Positions 59,198-64,000 of a stretch of 64,000 bases of DNA are shown piece after piece. Every line of letters starts with the position of its first letter. The first letter of the stretch is position 1. Made by a program: the position numbers and the translations under genes. The stretch comes from Microplitis mediator. Its lineage: Eukaryota; Arthropoda; Insecta; Hymenoptera; Braconidae. The notes below the pieces were generated by a model. It saw only the letters and a program-made list of their open reading frames with translations, made no database searches and was not told where the DNA came from. The DNA is taken from positions 7,936,001-8,000,000 of the forward strand of contig NC_079970.1 of the NCBI RefSeq assembly GCF_029852145.1, read 5' to 3'.

Positions 59198-62033
59198 CTG
59201 CAAATGAGAAATTGAGATACGAGTGTAGATATATCTATATATATGTATATATATATATGAAAGTGTATATACCGTGAGAGTGTGAATGGCAGGATTTAAT
59301 ATAAAGGCAAGGTACTACTATATATATATATATATAATATATGTATATGTACAATAGATTTGTGGAAAGAGAATTGAATAGAAAAGTAATTGAATTTTAC
59401 TTAATTTTGCTGGCTTTTAATTGCCACGACATGGATTAATTTCACTTTACAAAATTAATTTCACTTTGACTCTTATTAATTATATATTTAAACGCCCTGC
59501 CAATCACAACACCCACACATCTGACTTACGCATAATTATATACCTATATTTACTATATTTATTTTTGTTTTCACAACTATAAGTAAATATGCTTTGAACT
59601 GAGCTCAAGAGGCGTTAGAATTTACTAACACACATGTTTATATAAATATGTATTAAAGTGAAAAAGAAATGGCAGGTGAAGAGGTTGTACTATGAGTGAC
59701 TTTGTCACGTTTACGAAACAAGTAATATATACATTATATTCAACAGTCATGTACACAACACGTAGATTTATATCTACTTCGTGTTATAACTGTCTACTGC
59801 TGGCTTTATAAACTGTAAACGTGTATAGATAGTTGAGGAAAAGCTTCTGGGCTAAGTTTAAATTTTTCCTATGATTTGAATTTATATTCTAGGCTTTAGA
59901 TTTATGAAACTTTATATTTAGTAAATTGATTAAGATTAATAGTTGTGACAATAAAACATCAATATAAAATAATTTTTAATTGAATTAAAATTAAAAATAA
60001 TTCAACTTCGCTATTGTCTATTTTATTCCTCTAAAGTCTATGGAATTTTCTTATCATCAGAGTGCAGAAGAAAGGATGGCCCAGTTGTAATGCAAGGATT
60101 CTAGGCTGGGCTAGGTTTCATTTCCTGACTGAGGCCGAAAATACGGTCTTGATACTAAAAAGGCTTCCGGAGCTTTTTTCTTCGCCTGAGCGAAAATACT
60201 TGTCGAGTTTTAAATATATATATAGTTGTAGATATATATGGATTTTCCGATATCGTGAGTGTAGGTTCCAAAGTGCTATTTTCACGTACCGAGACAGGAG
60301 GTGTGTTACGAGAGTAGAAAACCCGAATGTTATCTTTTTCTCCTTTTATTTTTATCCATTCGAAGTAAAACTCTTGAAAACTGCAACAAGGAGAGTAACA
60401 TCTGCCTTCAATTGTATCCACACAGTTCTCTTATTATCTTATTTATTATTTTTCTATATTGTTTTTTTTCGCGTCCCGTTTATTTTATTTTACTATTTTT
60501 TTTTAACTGACTAGTGTGTACGTCAATAAAACTAAAAAGATTATGACGTAAAATATTTTATTTGACTTTGAAACTAATAAAAAAGTAGCACTTGGACGTG
60601 ACAAGTGATCGTAAATTTCACAACTAGTTTTTCTCGAATATCAAGAATCAAATGTAATGTAATGGAAGAACCGAGAGAGTCGACTTGACTCACTGGAGAG
60701 ACAGTTACCGAGGTAATTTAAGACTAGTACCGAGTTATTGACAAAATGATAAGGGTCAACTTGCGACTAACTTTAGTTTTAGTATCCACCCTGCTGGACC
60801 TTCATTCAGGCTAATGCTATTTTATCCTTTGTTATAATACTCTAACTAAGTCTCAAAAAGATATTTATCATTATCAAGGACTTATCATGATTAAAAGATA
60901 TAAAAAGTTTATTTATTTCATTATTTCTTGAAAAATTTATTATTTAAACTGTAAGAATATTAAAAGAAAAAAAACATTAAGATTCAGCACGAAGTGATTC
61001 AATACGTAAATCCATTTTTTTCTTGGTTCTATTTTATTCTTCACCATTTTATAAAATCTCTCTACAAGCAAAAGCCTTTCGATCACATTTACGACCCGAC
61101 ATCTTGAAAGATTTCTTACGTTCTTTAGATATTACTTTTTTTCGCATTATCTCTCTTGAGAAAAAAATAAATTCTCTTTTATACTTTACAATGAATTGTA
61201 CTTTTACAACATATATATGCGCGCTTATCGTACCAATGTATGCACTTATCGTAGCGTAATGTTTACTTATCATTTCAAAATTACTCTATTTATTTTTGTA
61301 AGCGTGAGAATTAATGCATATGTATGCATACTACTTATATATGCATTAAAAAAACAATTTTAATGTCATGAGTACAAATATATGTGATCGAACTAGCAAA
61401 TTCTTACTGGCGCATATTAATGAAGCATAATTAATTATCAGTATTATCATTCAATAATTGTTAATTATACATTCGTAAATATAAATTGTTTGCAATTTAA
61501 TAAAAACATAAATTAATTAAGAGAAATGCTTGAAATTTGTACAATTGTATTTTACACCTGTTCATTAATTAATTAAATAATTAATTAATATTGAAATGAT
61601 AGTATAATTAACTCTGTGGCATTGCGTATGCTCTATTGAACGTAGTAATGATGATGTTATATTTATAGCTTAAGAAAATTTTATTACAATAATACATGTT
61701 TTAATTTACTGATACTTTGTACACTGTAATAAATTAGCTGAGTAACTCGGAGTGGATGCGGAGAGGATGACTGTTCATTTATTTAATTCCCTCGAAGTGA
61801 CATTCACTTTGAAGGGGAGTTTAATTTAATGTTGAAACTCCGGGTCCGAGTAAAATTCACTCCTAAAAAGTGTTCGTTTGAATATTAAAACCCCGAATCG
61901 GTGTGAATAGGGATTTAAATGAAATCTAAATTACTCTACTGAAAAAACAAACTCCCTATTTACCCCGTATGCGGCGTGATTTTTTACAAAACTCCGAGTG
62001 ACGGAGTAAATTCGGATTGAATTAAAATCCGTA

Positions 62034-62859
62034 CACGGAGAAAAATGGACACGAAATCTACGAATTTTTATTATGCTGTCAACCAAACTTGAAACAAGAA
62101 GTTGAATTGCCAAAAATTTCATTATGCTATACTACAAAAAATATTATACACTTAAAACTTAATAGACGAGTAATGAAAATTATGAGTCTAAATTAGGGAT
62201 TCTAGTAAAAAATAAAAAATTTTTGGAGTCTCATAACAATAATTATACACACTAAAAAAAAAGTGGTAATACTTTTCATTTTAAAGAAGTAACTGTCCCA
62301 TCCTTACATTCTAATAATTCTCGTTCTTTTATGTTAACTTTTCCTATCGGAGATGGTAAGAATTCTTATCCGAGATGATAATCATTACTATCTCAGAAGG
62401 CAAAATTTAAAAATTTTTTAGACATAAGAAATATTAATATCTAGATGATAATCTATTACTATCGGTAATAGCAATTATTACTATACGAAAAACAAATAGT
62501 TAACATAAAAGCATGATAATGATTTTCATATACAGATAGTAATTATTCTCTATTACAAGATGATAATAGTTAGCAGTTTTTTTCAGCGTTTATGTTAACT
62601 TTTCCTATCGTAGATGGAAAGCAATCTTATCTATATGGTAACTATTATTATCGAAGATTGGTAACCATTTTTATCCGCGATGATAATCATCACTGTCTTA
62701 GAAGCCAAAATTTAAAAAATTTTCAGACTTAAAAATATTGCTATCTACACTGAAAAAAATAATCGCTAGCTGCTAGCGATTATTTTCTTTAGCAGCTAGC
62801 GATTTTTAATCGACATCATAATAAAAATTCGTGCATTTTTCGGCTCCATTTTTTCCGTG
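62034..62859. mobile_element. nested CACGGA TIR element
   Basis: TA flanks both ends. CACGGAGAAAAATGGACACG, then TACGAATTTTTATTATG, pairs with CATAATAAAAATTCGTGCAT, then CATTTTTTCCGTG. It carries a tandem duplication (62331-62442 and 62591-62747, both starting TATGTTAACTTTTCCTATCG) and the fragment at 62748. Confidence 0.78.
62748..62813. repeat. single-arm fragment of the 784-bp palindrome family
   Basis: TA plus CACTGAAAAAAATAATCGCT, then AGCTGCTAGCGATTATTTTC and AGCAGCTAGCGATTTTTAAT. It matches the first 65 bases of the element at 50857 almost exactly but has no second arm. Confidence 0.85.
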
Positions 62860-64000
62860 TAATCACTCCGAATTCACTCCCAATTTTTTAGTGTACGTAA
62901 CTGTAGTTCTGTGGAATTTCTTTTTATAGATTTCCTTTTTCATTCTTTGCAATCACAGTAATTACATTTTTTTTTTCATTGACTACCTTTAGTCGGCACA
63001 AACGATCGATATTATCTGGATATCAATTGAAAACTTTTTATTTCTCTATTGCATTTTTTTCAAACTTATTGTGAATAAAACTTTTGATTGCAAGTTTGTG
63101 CATAACACAAAAAAAAAAATGAAAAAAAAAAAGGAAGAAAAAAATATCAGAGAAAATTGAGAAGTCCTTGAAGCGCGTTGTGAGCAGGATGTACATGGTA
63201 CAGATATATGTGAAGTGGTACTGGATGTATAAGAAGTGTACCGTGTGCTTCTGGCAACTTCTTAGAAGCTTGAGGAAGATTTAAAGAGCAAGTCGCCAGA
63301 CGTCGGAAACACTCCAGAACTCGAGATAGATATCTTTAGAGCGCTCAATTTCAATCGGAAGTGTCGAAAATCTGCTCGAGAAGTCGAGAGCTTTGCACTT
63401 GAGAAAAAGATACGGGAAATTACGCGGGGCTAAACTTTTGACAAGTTAATAAATTTTATTGATTTTAATAACAAATAGTTTGTAGATTGTAAATAACAAA
63501 TATTTTTTGTTATTATTCGTTGGAAATTTTTATTGTTGGAAGTTAAAAAAATATCGGTTGAATTGTTGGAAATAATATAAAAAAATGTTTTATTGTATCT
63601 ACATGTGCTTTATCGAGCATCCGAGAATCAACATTTATAGAGGTACAATAAAATACGGATCGTTGTGCAGACGTAAAAGTTTTCCGTAGAATCCACTTAA
63701 AAATCATAGTTCTACGCCTTGTTAGATATTATATTTATATATACTACTATCAACTATCATCAACAACTTTGGTAAATTCTCTCTGTGACTGTTTTAAAAG
63801 TGTTAGAGAAAAATTTAATAGAAATTCCAAGACCAGTAGACGAATAAAGTTTTTCGGATATTGTCGTTGGCATAAGCTAAATGAGAGATCAGAAAGCAAG
63901 AGAAAAGCTCAAGTGAATATATACCTATGTATATGGAATAAATGAGAAGGTATGGTAAACGAGTCAAAGACGGCAATTCGCCACGGCGGAAAGACTTGAA

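Larger units (their letters stand above)
61722..62893. mobile_element. outer TIR element, GTGAATTCGGAGTG family, with nested insertion
   Basis: TA plus CACTGTAATAAATTAGCTGA at the left and ATTCACTCCCAATTTTTTAGTG plus TA at the right. The left part is built of CGGAGTGGATGCGGAG and TTCACTTTGAAGGGGAG units, as at 42125 and 12888. A second TIR element sits at 62034-62859. Confidence 0.72.
59198..64000 (-). other. dipeptidase intron or 5' region, incomplete
   Basis: Sequence upstream of the first visible exon. No further dipeptidase exon was found on the minus strand, so the preceding intron is at least 4.8 kb. It contains TA-rich microsatellites near 59230-59350, nested TIR elements at 61722-62893 and no recognised gene. 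Confidence 0.7.

Noticed and set aside
59198..64000. Search for the N-terminal dipeptidase exon with the HxD zinc motif
   Set aside because: No minus-strand stretch reads as DGHNDLP or the segment leading to FWSAY; it must lie beyond the window.

Overview
The window looks like nuclear DNA from an insect, most likely a hymenopteran and plausibly a parasitoid wasp. It is strongly AT-rich, with small exons, GT-AG introns of up to 22.6 kb and very many interspersed repeats. An ankyrin pseudogene with a PRANC-like tail fits a parasitoid wasp. The hymenopteran placement is inference; the eukaryotic gene structure is read directly.

The window is dominated by one minus-strand gene, a membrane (renal-type) dipeptidase of metallopeptidase family M19. 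Eight exons can be joined with all splice phases agreeing, at 59065-59197, 48354-48504, 45131-45200, 22323-22499, 22150-22234, 18921-18996, 12149-12284 and 3078-3197. They give 315 residues and a stop. The 5' exons, with the signal peptide and the first zinc motif (HxD), lie beyond base 64000. The bridging Glu, both C-terminal zinc-site His residues and the substrate-binding His and Arg are present with the same spacing as human DPEP1. The position of the catalytic Asp (human mature Asp288) is Gly, and the last exon has no GPI-anchor tail.

The rest is intron and flank, filled with transposable elements. The 22.6 kb intron (22500-45130) holds a nested stack: a TIR element (31621-39199), in it a fold-back element (31686-39107), in that a decayed Copia LTR retrotransposon (31831-38361, minus strand, 5-bp target duplication TAAGA). 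The Copia is itself interrupted by two further elements, one holding a GT minisatellite and one a tRNA-derived sequence; a probable solo LTR (38401-39063) sits beside it. About a dozen non-autonomous elements share a CAC[T/G]G-A-rich terminus and a TA target, but have unrelated interiors built from short palindromic repeats. The clearest is a 784-bp palindrome at 50857-51640. At least four copies of a separate dispersed repeat are present, one holding a tRNA-like sequence.

The 10.6 kb intron (48505-59064) also holds the ankyrin/PRANC-like pseudogene (about 56825-57730), of a type known from poxviruses, Wolbachia and parasitoid wasps. It is broken by a 140-bp fold-back element and a stop codon and abuts a 1.1 kb long-TIR element. 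I found no second intact protein-coding gene, rRNA gene, intact tRNA gene or CRISPR array.
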